A DNA stretch of 15,805 bases, from the NCBI GenBank assembly GCA_050180015.1, contig JBFXEO010000045.1:1-15805 (forward strand), given 5' to 3'. The notes beneath the pieces are model-generated. The model worked only from the letters and a program-made list of their open reading frames with translations. It was not told where the DNA came from and did no database searches. The translations under genes were made by a program, and so were the position numbers. The stretch is from JBFXEO01 sp050180015 (GTDB lineage Bacteria > Bacteroidota > Bacteroidia > Bacteroidales > Tenuifilaceae). Below are positions 1 through 6,495 of the stretch, one piece after another (the first letter of the stretch is position 1; each line of letters starts with the position of its first letter).

Positions 1-942
1 GCCAACAACCACACCGCCACACACCTGCTGCATACTGCGCTCCGAAAAGTGCTGGGAACGCACGTGGAGCAAAAAGGATCTCTGGTTCACCCCGATTACC
101 TACGATTCGATTTCTCTCACTTCCAGAAAATGACCGACGAAGAAATTCGTCAGGTAGAAATGCTTGTGAACAGGGCTATCCGTCAGAATATCGATTTAGA
201 TGAACAGCGAGACGTTCCCATGGATATTGCCCGGCAAATGGGGGCCATGTCCCTTTTTGGTGAAAAGTACGGCGAATCCGTTAGGGTAATCCGGTTCGGC
301 GAATCGGTTGAACTCTGCGGTGGTACGCACGTAAAATCCACCGGACAAATCGGCCTCTTTAAAATTGTATCAGAAAGTGCCATTGCTGCAGGTATTCGAC
401 GGATTGAAGCCATTACCGGGGTAAAGGCCGAAGAGTTTGTTTACTCCCAGGCCGATACAATAAAAAATATTAAGGCAATCCTCGGAAATCCGGCAAACAT
501 CATTCAGGCCACCGCTAAACTTACCGAGGAAAATGAGGCTCTCCTCCATGATATTGGCGCTCTTCGGGCAGAAAAACTGCAAGAAATAAAATCTGAGCTA
601 AAGCAAAAGGTAAAGCTGCATAATGGCATTAACATAATTAGCGAGAATATATCGGTACATAATCCCGATGCCATTAAAGAGTTGGCCTTTCAGCTAAAGA
701 GCGAAATTCCCGACTTGTACCTCGTTCTTGGTGCCGAAATTAACGGAAAGGCTTTGCTAACCGTAATGATTTCGGAAAAACTGGTGGAAGCCCGTCAGCT
801 AAACGCTTCGAGCATAGTACGTGAAGCCGCCAAAGAAATTCAGGGCGGCGGCGGCGGACAGCCGTTCTACGCCACAGCCGGCGGCAAAAATCCCGCGGGG
901 CTCACCGAAGCTATTGCCAAAGCTGTGAACGCTTTAGGCTAA
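1..942 (+). CDS. alaS: Alanine--tRNA ligase, C-terminal part (5' end outside window)
   Basis: AlaRS charges tRNA-Ala in the cytoplasm and hydrolyses wrongly charged Ser- or Gly-tRNA-Ala. The frame is open from base 1, so the gene enters from the left. The visible 313 residues lack the catalytic and tRNA-recognition domains (a full enzyme is about 870 residues). The editing-domain zinc ligands are present: HTATH at visible residues 4-8 and CGGTH at 106-110. A helical linker follows (about 150-200), then the C-Ala domain with its glycine-rich GGGGGQPFYATAGG stretch near the end. The GTG at 49 is an internal valine, not a start. The stop is TAA at 940-942, with a terminator directly after it. 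Nothing looks broken. Identification is secure from the two zinc motifs plus the C-Ala signature. Confidence 0.97.
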   Translation, partial: ANNHTATHLLHTALRKVLGTHVEQKGSLVHPDYLRFDFSHFQKMTDEEIRQVEMLVNRAIRQNIDLDEQRDVPMDIARQMGAMSLFGEKYGESVRVIRFGESVELCGGTHVKSTGQIGLFKIVSESAIAAGIRRIEAITGVKAEEFVYSQADTIKNIKAILGNPANIIQATAKLTEENEALLHDIGALRAEKLQEIKSELKQKVKLHNGINIISENISVHNPDAIKELAFQLKSEIPDLYLVLGAEINGKALLTVMISEKLVEARQLNASSIVREAAKEIQGGGGGQPFYATAGGKNPAGLTEAIAKAVNALG

Positions 943-957
943 ATACCCACTGCATTT

Positions 958-988
958 AACGCTGCCACGGCTTACGGCGGCGTTTTTT
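958..988 (+). terminator. Intrinsic terminator of alaS
   Basis: A 9-bp stem (958-966 with 976-984, one G-U pair) has a 9-base loop and runs into six T residues (983-988). It begins 15 bases after the alaS stop and separates alaS from the acetyltransferase gene. Confidence 0.85.
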
Positions 989-1030
989 ACTTAATTCCCT
1001 CCAAAAACACGATATGCTGTAGAATACGAT

Positions 1031-1038
1031 TAACTTTG
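1031..1038 (+). promoter_or_regulatory. Bacteroidota-type -7 promoter box (TAACTTTG)
   Basis: TAACTTTG matches the Bacteroidota -7 consensus TAnnTTTG exactly and lies 25 bases before the ATG at 1064. No convincing -33 TTG is visible at the usual distance. It lies after the alaS terminator, so it is the likely promoter of the acetyltransferase gene. Confidence 0.6.
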
Positions 1039-1063
1039 CACCTGGTACGCTCAACTACAAGTA

Positions 1064-1579
1064 ATGAGTTCAAAAACATCACCCGAATTTATACTCCGCC
1101 CGTGGGAAGAACTTGACCTCGACAGCATGGTAAAATATGCAAACAACCCCAGGATTGCAGCAAACCTTACCGATACTTTCCCTCATCCATACTCCCGCGA
1201 TGACGGCAAAACATATCTGGCAATGGTGATGCCACATAAACCTGTCACCACATTTGCCATTGAAATTGACGGTGAGGCGTGCGGATCTATTGGGTTGAAA
1301 TTGCAAACCGATATTTTCCAAAAATCGGCCGAATGCGGATACTGGCTGGCCGAAAAGCACTGGGGTAAGGGAATGATGCCCAATGCTGTTCGGCAAATCG
1401 TTGATTACGGATTTGAAACCTTTGGTATAGCCAGGATTTTTGCCCGTACATTCAACACCAATATCGCCTCACAAAAAGTTTTAATTAAAGCAGGATTCAC
1501 ATACGAAGCAACGCTGAAAAAGGCATGTTTCAAAAACGGACAATTTTACGATGAGTTGATTTATGCTATCGTTCGGTAA
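1064..1579 (+). CDS. GNAT family N-acetyltransferase (RimJ/RimL type)
   Basis: A 171-residue protein that fits the Acetyltransf_3 (RimJ/RimL-like) branch of the GNAT fold. Members transfer acetyl from acetyl-CoA to an amino group of a protein N-terminus or small molecule; the substrate here cannot be told. Visible features are the N-terminal ILRPWEELD strand-helix and the GYWLAEKHWGKGMM segment (about residues 92-106), which carries the acetyl-CoA pyrophosphate loop. The C-terminal NTNIASQKVLIKAGF motif (about 128-142) is the helix typical of this family, followed by a final strand. Length is normal. The ATG at 1064 follows a -7 box by 25 bases and a terminator isolates the gene from alaS, so it is probably monocistronic. 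Family assignment is firm, function is open. Confidence 0.9.
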   Translation: MSSKTSPEFILRPWEELDLDSMVKYANNPRIAANLTDTFPHPYSRDDGKTYLAMVMPHKPVTTFAIEIDGEACGSIGLKLQTDIFQKSAECGYWLAEKHWGKGMMPNAVRQIVDYGFETFGIARIFARTFNTNIASQKVLIKAGFTYEATLKKACFKNGQFYDELIYAIVR

Positions 1580-1581
1580 CT

Positions 1582-1600
1582 TTTCAACATCTTGTTGAAA
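1582..1600 (+). terminator. Possible weak terminator hairpin after acetyltransferase
   Basis: A perfect 8-bp inverted repeat (1582-1589 with 1593-1600, 3-base loop) starts three bases after the stop codon. It lacks a downstream T run but has four Ts on its left side, so it might stop transcription weakly or work from the other strand. Low certainty. Confidence 0.35.
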
Positions 1601-1641
1601 TTAATCCTGAAGGTATAGGGGTACTGTTCTAAATTGATTTG

Positions 1642-1649
1642 TACCTTTG
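1642..1649 (+). promoter_or_regulatory. Promoter -7 box of the carAB leader (TACCTTTG)
   Basis: TACCTTTG is an exact TAnnTTTG match, 220 bases upstream of carA and 22 bases upstream of a small ATG-initiated frame. Transcription should begin near 1655. No clear -33 TTG is seen at the expected distance. It is the best promoter candidate for carAB because no comparable box lies between the leader terminator and carA. Confidence 0.6.
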
Positions 1650-1671
1650 CCCAGATCAATTATTAAAGGTA

Positions 1672-1860
1672 ATGCCCCAGGTAAAAGAAATAATTCTCTC
1701 CAACAAACACACCGGCTTCGAAAGTTTAATTTCACCACAATACTTGTCGGGTCTGCCATTCGTGGCAGACTTTTTTTTTGTCTATTCGGTTTGCCCTACA
1801 ATAGCATCGGGGTTAAGCTTTTCTCAACCCTTCTTTATACCAAAAAAAATTACGTGCTAG
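1672..1860 (+). CDS. Putative carAB leader peptide, 62 codons
   Basis: An open frame of 62 codons begins with an ATG 22 bases after the leader -7 box, the same spacing as for the acetyltransferase and the PabC-like gene here. It ends with TAG at 1858-1860, one base before the carA ATG. It reads through the terminator stem, and the nine-T tract encodes three consecutive phenylalanines. No known family is recognisable. AAAGG at 1665-1669 is too close to the ATG to be a normal ribosome binding site. A translating ribosome would melt the terminator and could hand over to carA, as in the pyrBI leader of enteric bacteria. It may instead be a chance open frame. Confidence 0.35.
   Translation: MPQVKEIILSNKHTGFESLISPQYLSGLPFVADFFFVYSVCPTIASGLSFSQPFFIPKKITC
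1751..1779 (+). terminator. Intrinsic terminator within the carAB leader
   Basis: A perfect 7-bp stem (GTCTGCC at 1751-1757, GGCAGAC at 1764-1770) with a 6-base loop is followed at once by nine T residues (1771-1779). It lies downstream of the 1642 promoter box and 82 bases before carA, so it must be regulated or bypassed for carAB to be expressed from that promoter. Confidence 0.85.
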
Positions 1861-1861
1861 A

Positions 1862-2962
1862 ATGGAAAAAGTAAACGCAAAATTGGTACTGGATGATGGT
1901 AGCGAATACGTTGGCTACTCCTTTGGATACCGCGGAAGTTCTGCCGGTGAAGCCGTTTTTAATACGGCCATGAACGGTTACCCCGAAAGTTTGACCGATC
2001 CCTCGTACCGTGGACAAATACTAATTGCAACCTATCCACTTATCGGGAATTATGGTGTACCCGGGCCACAAATGGAGAATCACATTTTCAGGTACTGGGA
2101 ATCGGACAAGATACACATATCGGGCCTGGTTGTTACTGAATACAGCGAGTGCTACAGCCACTGGAATGCCAGCAAAAGCCTTTCGCAATGGCTTGTAGAG
2201 CACAAGGTTCCCGCAATATCAGGATTGGATACAAGGGCATTAACAAAAAAAATCCGGGAGCATGGCTGTATGCTGGCCAAAATCATTGTTGATAATGATG
2301 TTGAGTGGATAGATCCAAACAGGCAGAACTTGGTTGGGCAGGTATCCATGAAGCAAAAAACTATCTATGGAACGGGCATGCACAAAATTACCCTGGTTGA
2401 TTGCGGTGTTAAAAACAACATTATCCGCTGTTTGTTAAATAGAGATACAACCGTAACCAGAGTTCCTTACGATTACGATTTTACGCACGAAGAATACGAC
2501 GGGCTATTTATTTCCAACGGTCCGGGCGACCCCAAAATGAACACCAAAACCATCTTACACCTGCAAAAAGCAATGCAGGCAGGTAAACCAATCATGGGTA
2601 TTTGCCTTGGGAACCAGCTGCTGGCACTTGCTGCCGGGGCCGATACCTATAAGTTACCATACGGGCACAGGAGTCACAACCAACCGGTAATCTTAAAGGG
2701 TACCAACAGGTGCTACATTACCTCGCAAAACCATGGCTTTGCGGTGAACACAGCCACATTACCTGCCGATTGGGAGGTACTCTTTGAAAATGCCAACGAT
2801 GGAACCTGCGAAGGAATCAGGCACACATCAAAACCAATTTTCGCAGCACAATTCCATCCCGAAGCATCGGGCGGACCAAACGACACAGAGTTTTTGTTTG
2901 ATGAGTTTATTGAAATGATAGTAGGCAGTAAACATTCAGGGTTCAGAATCAAACGCAAGTAA
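1862..2962 (+). CDS. carA: Carbamoyl-phosphate synthase small (glutaminase) subunit
   Basis: CarA hydrolyses glutamine and passes ammonia to CarB for carbamoyl phosphate, the precursor of pyrimidines and arginine. The 366-residue protein has the CPSase small-chain N-terminal domain (about 1-150, with NTAMNGYPESLTDPSYRGQ) and a class I glutamine amidotransferase domain (about 175-352). The triad is intact: Cys248 in GICLGNQ, His332 and Glu334 in FHPEASGG. The Cys-His spacing of 84 is the same as between Cys269 and His353 of the E. coli enzyme. The ATG at 1862 is one base after the leader frame's stop and has no strong ribosome binding site. The TAA at 2960-2962 overlaps an in-frame ATG of the carB frame, so the two genes are surely co-transcribed. 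Confidence 0.98.
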   Translation: MEKVNAKLVLDDGSEYVGYSFGYRGSSAGEAVFNTAMNGYPESLTDPSYRGQILIATYPLIGNYGVPGPQMENHIFRYWESDKIHISGLVVTEYSECYSHWNASKSLSQWLVEHKVPAISGLDTRALTKKIREHGCMLAKIIVDNDVEWIDPNRQNLVGQVSMKQKTIYGTGMHKITLVDCGVKNNIIRCLLNRDTTVTRVPYDYDFTHEEYDGLFISNGPGDPKMNTKTILHLQKAMQAGKPIMGICLGNQLLALAAGADTYKLPYGHRSHNQPVILKGTNRCYITSQNHGFAVNTATLPADWEVLFENANDGTCEGIRHTSKPIFAAQFHPEASGGPNDTEFLFDEFIEMIVGSKHSGFRIKRK

Positions 2963-3012
2963 TGCAATATATCCGTTTCCCTTTTAACACTCAACTTTTC
3001 ACGTTTAACCTC

Positions 3013-6000
3013 ATGAAAAATCAACGTAAAAAAATCCTCGTGCTGGGTTCCGGGGCACTTAAAATTGGAGAAGCAGGTGAATTCGACTACAGCGGTTCAC
3101 AGGCGCTAAAAGCATTAAAGGAGGAGGGGATTACCACAATCCTTATCAACCCAAACATTGCTACAGTACAAACAAGCAAGGGAATTGCCGATGAGGTTTA
3201 CTTCCTGCCCGTTACCCCTTACTTTGTTGAAAAAGTAATAGAAAAAGAACACCCCGATGGAATTTTCCTCTCGTTTGGTGGACAAACAGCCCTGAACTGT
3301 GGAACGCAGCTGTATAAAAATGGAATCCTCGCAAAGCATAATATTCAGGTGCTTGGTACTCCCGTTGAAACCATTATCAACACCGAAGATCGGGAGTTGT
3401 TTGCCAGCAAGCTGATGGAGATTGATGTTAAAACACCCAAAAGTATTGCCGTAGAAAGTATAGAAAGTGCCATTGAAGCAGCAAAAAGTATAGGCTTTCC
3501 ACTGATAATAAGGGCTGCCTTTACACTTGGAGGGCAGGGTAGCGGATTCTGCAACAACGAGGCAGAATTGGTAACACTTGCAACCAACGCATTCTCGTAC
3601 TCGCCGCAAATTTTGGTGGAAGAATCACTAAAAGGATGGAAAGAAGTTGAATACGAAGTGGTGCGCGATAGGTTCGACAACTGCATAACGGTGTGTAACA
3701 TGGAAAACTTCGATCCGCTGGGAATTCATACCGGCGAAAGTATTGTTGTTGCGCCATCGCAAACACTCACCAACTCGGAATACCATAAGCTGAGGGCTCT
3801 ATCAATCAAAACAATCCGGCATCTGGGAGTTATCGGAGAATGTAACGTTCAGTATGCGCTCGACCCTAACAGCGAAGATTACCGGGTAATCGAGGTAAAT
3901 GCCCGGCTTTCAAGGTCATCGGCGTTGGCTTCCAAGGCAACTGGTTACCCCTTGGCCTTTGTTGCTGCCAAGCTGGGGCTGGGGTACGGATTACATCAGC
4001 TAAAAAATTCGGTAACACAAACAACCACGGCATGTTTTGAGCCTGCGCTCGATTACATCGTGGTAAAAATCCCGCGCTGGGATTTGAACAAATTCCATGG
4101 TGTTACCCGTGAAATTGGCTCATCGATGAAAAGTGTAGGGGAAGTGATGGCAATTGGAAAAACCTTTGAAGAAGCCATTCAAAAAGGGTTAAGGATGATT
4201 GGGCAGGGAATGCACGGCTTGGTGGCCAACCCAAAGTCCAGCTTTACCAACCTGGAAGAATCGCTTGCGCATCCCACGGATCAACGAATATTTGCCATTG
4301 CTGAGGCCCTTGAGCACGGTTGGAGTATGGAAAAGGTGCATAATTACACAAAAATTGATACATGGTTTCTGGAAAAAATGCAAAATATCATCGCTCTAAA
4401 GAATAGGGTAGAGCAACTAAATACGCTGGAAAGCCTAAACCGTGACTCACTTTTAGAACTAAAGCAAAAGGGGTTTTCCGATTTTCAGCTTGCCAGGCTG
4501 ATATTTCGCCCCAAGGCCCAGGAAATGGAAAAGTATCAACAACAAGTAAGAGCCTACAGGAAACAGCTGGGCGTAATTCCGGCAATAAAACAGATTGATA
4601 CCCTTGCCGCAGAATACCCTTCGGAAACAGCCTACCTATACGCCACATACCATGGCATTGAAAGCGATATTGCCAAAAACAGCAAGGACAAAACTGTAAT
4701 TGTTCTTGGCTCCGGAGCATACCGCATTGGGAGCTCAGTGGAGTTTGACTGGTGTACGGTAAGTGCAGTGAACGAAATTAGACGGTTGGGCTACAAATCG
4801 GTGATGATAAACTACAACCCCGAAACGGTAAGTACCGATTACGATATGTGTGACAGGCTTTACTTTGATGAATTGACATTCGAACGGGTACTCGATATTG
4901 CCGATATGGAGGAACCCGTGGGGGTAATAGTATCGGTTGGCGGGCAAATTCCCAATAACCTGGCCATGCGGCTGCACGATGCAGGCATAAAAATTTTGGG
5001 GACATCGCCGGAATCCATAGACAGAGCGGAGGATCGCCAAAAATTCTCGGAAATGCTGGACATGCTGGGAATAGACCAGCCCCGGTGGAAACAGCTGTCC
5101 ACCTTCGAGGAGGTTGAACATTTTGTTGACGAAGTTGGATACCCCGTACTAATCCGGCCATCGTATGTTTTATCCGGTTCAGCAATGAATGTTGTATCCA
5201 ACCCACGGGAGCTGGAGGGTTACCTGAAGCTTGCCGCCAATGTTTCTAAAACACACCCCGTGGTGGTAAGCGAATTTATTGAGGGGGCCAAAGAAATTGA
5301 GTACGATGCGGTTTCCAACAACGGTGAAGTTATATTCGATGCAATATCGGAACATGTGGAGTTTGCCGGCGTTCACTCGGGCGATGCCACGCTGGTTTTC
5401 CCTCCCCAAAAACTTTACTTCGAAACCATTCGCCGAATCCGCAAAATAGCGAGGGAAATTGCCCGGGAGCTGAAAATAACCGGGCCATTCAACATGCAAC
5501 TCCTTGCAAAAAATAACGATATCAAGGTGATAGAATGCAACCTTCGGGCTAGCCGCAGCTTCCCCTTTGTATCAAAAGTGCTGGAGTACAACTTCATAGA
5601 AGCGGCTACATGCTACACGCTGGGACGGATGCCAAACAAATTACCGCTCTCGATGTTCGAGATAGACCACGTTGGGGTAAAAGCATCGCAATTCTCGTTC
5701 AGCCGGCTCTCCAGGGCCGATCCAATTTTAGGGGTTGAAATGGCATCTACAGGCGAAGTTGGCTGCCTTGGCGTGGACTTCGACGATGCCATAGTAAAAG
5801 CCATGCTCTCGGTAGGCTACAGAATACCGCAGAAAAGCATTCTAGTCTCTTCGGGCCCCCTACGTTCAAAAATTGCCCTTGTTGAACCACTGCTGTTGCT
5901 GCAGCAACAAGGATTTACCATATATGCAACAAAGGGTACCGCAAACTTCCTGAAAGAAAATGGAGTTGATGCAACTCCCGTTACTTGGCCCGATGAATTG

Positions 6001-6243
6001 GACACGCCTAACAGCGTAGAGCTAATCAGGGGCAAAACGGTCGATATGGTGATAAATGTTCCCAAAAACCTATCGAGCAGGGAGCTGGATAACGATTACA
6101 CGATTCGGCGTACTGCCATAGACTTTAATGTACCCTTAATAACCAACGCAAGGCTGGCCGCAGCATTTCTTACGGCAATTGTCAATAAAAAAATTGAAGA
6201 CCTTGAGCTAATGAGCTGGAACGAATATTTCGAAAATAGATAG
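3013..6243 (+). CDS. carB: Carbamoyl-phosphate synthase large subunit
   Basis: CarB makes carbamoyl phosphate from bicarbonate, ammonia and two ATP as partner of CarA. From this ATG it is 1076 residues, close to E. coli CarB (1073). Domains in order: first ATP-grasp unit (about 1-400; FPLIIRAAFTLGGQGSG and VIEVNARLSRSSALASK), oligomerisation domain (about 400-545), second ATP-grasp unit (about 550-935; YPVLIRPSYVLSGSAMN and VIECNLRASRSFPFVSK), and a C-terminal MGS-like allosteric domain (from about 940, ILVSSGPLRSK). The frame stays open back to an ATG at 2962 overlapping the carA stop, but those 17 extra residues (MQYIRFPFNTQLF...) do not look like CarB. MKNQRKKILVLGSG is the family's usual beginning, so 3013 was chosen, 50 bases after carA. 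Confidence 0.97.
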   Translation: MKNQRKKILVLGSGALKIGEAGEFDYSGSQALKALKEEGITTILINPNIATVQTSKGIADEVYFLPVTPYFVEKVIEKEHPDGIFLSFGGQTALNCGTQLYKNGILAKHNIQVLGTPVETIINTEDRELFASKLMEIDVKTPKSIAVESIESAIEAAKSIGFPLIIRAAFTLGGQGSGFCNNEAELVTLATNAFSYSPQILVEESLKGWKEVEYEVVRDRFDNCITVCNMENFDPLGIHTGESIVVAPSQTLTNSEYHKLRALSIKTIRHLGVIGECNVQYALDPNSEDYRVIEVNARLSRSSALASKATGYPLAFVAAKLGLGYGLHQLKNSVTQTTTACFEPALDYIVVKIPRWDLNKFHGVTREIGSSMKSVGEVMAIGKTFEEAIQKGLRMIGQGMHGLVANPKSSFTNLEESLAHPTDQRIFAIAEALEHGWSMEKVHNYTKIDTWFLEKMQNIIALKNRVEQLNTLESLNRDSLLELKQKGFSDFQLARLIFRPKAQEMEKYQQQVRAYRKQLGVIPAIKQIDTLAAEYPSETAYLYATYHGIESDIAKNSKDKTVIVLGSGAYRIGSSVEFDWCTVSAVNEIRRLGYKSVMINYNPETVSTDYDMCDRLYFDELTFERVLDIADMEEPVGVIVSVGGQIPNNLAMRLHDAGIKILGTSPESIDRAEDRQKFSEMLDMLGIDQPRWKQLSTFEEVEHFVDEVGYPVLIRPSYVLSGSAMNVVSNPRELEGYLKLAANVSKTHPVVVSEFIEGAKEIEYDAVSNNGEVIFDAISEHVEFAGVHSGDATLVFPPQKLYFETIRRIRKIAREIARELKITGPFNMQLLAKNNDIKVIECNLRASRSFPFVSKVLEYNFIEAATCYTLGRMPNKLPLSMFEIDHVGVKASQFSFSRLSRADPILGVEMASTGEVGCLGVDFDDAIVKAMLSVGYRIPQKSILVSSGPLRSKIALVEPLLLLQQQGFTIYATKGTANFLKENGVDATPVTWPDELDTPNSVELIRGKTVDMVINVPKNLSSRELDNDYTIRRTAIDFNVPLITNARLAAAFLTAIVNKKIEDLELMSWNEYFENR

Positions 6244-6269
6244 CATAAAAAGGTTTTGTAATCCAACGT

Positions 6270-6395
6270 CAGTTCTGCGTAAAACGCACCCCGGCTTATG
6301 GAAGCGACTTCCCGATCCTGTCGAGGGGACACGGATAACCGTACAACGAAACCCCGGTGGGATTGAGCTGTGTGAAAGGTTACCGTTTTATCCTA
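6270..6395. other. GC-richer structured block between carB and the OmpA-like gene
   Basis: This non-coding stretch differs in composition from the AT-rich bases after it and holds several nested repeats. A 7-bp outer inverted repeat (TAAAACG 6280-6286, CGTTTTA 6384-6390) encloses a bulged hairpin at about 6310-6328 (CCCGA / TCGAGG) and a perfect tetraloop hairpin at 6331-6342 (ACGG-ATAA-CCGT). The heptamer ACCCCGG occurs twice, at 6288 and 6351. It could be a structured RNA, the carB 3' region, or a worn copy of a dispersed repeat. I recognise no known riboswitch family. The rest of the 6244-6495 gap is AT-rich and holds only the promoter below. Confidence 0.35.
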
Positions 6396-6414
6396 TAATC
6401 CAATACAATATCAT

Positions 6415-6440
6415 TTGTTATATAATTTATGCTAAATTTG
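6415..6440 (+). promoter_or_regulatory. Promoter of the PorE-like gene
   Basis: TAAATTTG at 6433-6440 matches TAnnTTTG exactly. A TTG at 6415-6417 could be the -33 element, although the 15-base spacer is shorter than usual. The region is very AT-rich and the ATG of the OmpA-like gene is 55 bases further on. Confidence 0.5.
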
Positions 6441-6495
6441 CTAAAATGATTTATAAAAGACCTATTAAACATCATCAAATCAATATAATAAGTTT

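Larger units (their letters stand above)
1655..1861 (+). promoter_or_regulatory. carAB leader region, candidate transcription attenuator
   Basis: About 207 bases of untranslated or leader-peptide RNA lie between the inferred transcription start and the carA ATG. Inside is a strong intrinsic terminator (1751-1779) that would end most transcripts after about 125 bases unless something prevents it. A 62-codon open frame (1672-1860) covers almost the whole leader, including the terminator, and stops one base before carA. An imperfect hairpin at 1810-1830 (GGGTT...AACCC arms) follows. The structure suggests conditional read-through into carAB. I see no PyrR-binding consensus. A free-standing 125-base small RNA is the main alternative. 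Confidence 0.5.

Noticed and set aside
1647..1874. Second open frame over the carAB leader, overlapping the start of carA
   Set aside because: Its start codon lies inside the -7 box, upstream of the predicted transcription start, and it overlaps carA out of frame. The 1672 frame fits promoter and carA spacing better.
2962..3012. N-terminal extension of CarB from the ATG overlapping the carA stop
   Set aside because: The 17 added residues do not resemble CarB, whose family start is the MKNQRKKILVLGSG segment at 3013. The bases look like an intercistronic spacer.
3115..5121. Several long antisense open frames over carB, for example 3115-3609 and 4735-5121 on the minus strand
   Set aside because: They lie opposite strongly conserved CarB sequence, show no recognisable domains and reflect the codon bias of the sense gene.
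6096..6332. Minus-strand open frame across the carB end and the following gap
   Set aside because: Half of it is antisense to carB, there is no promoter box or known domain, and the intergenic half belongs to the inverted-repeat block.
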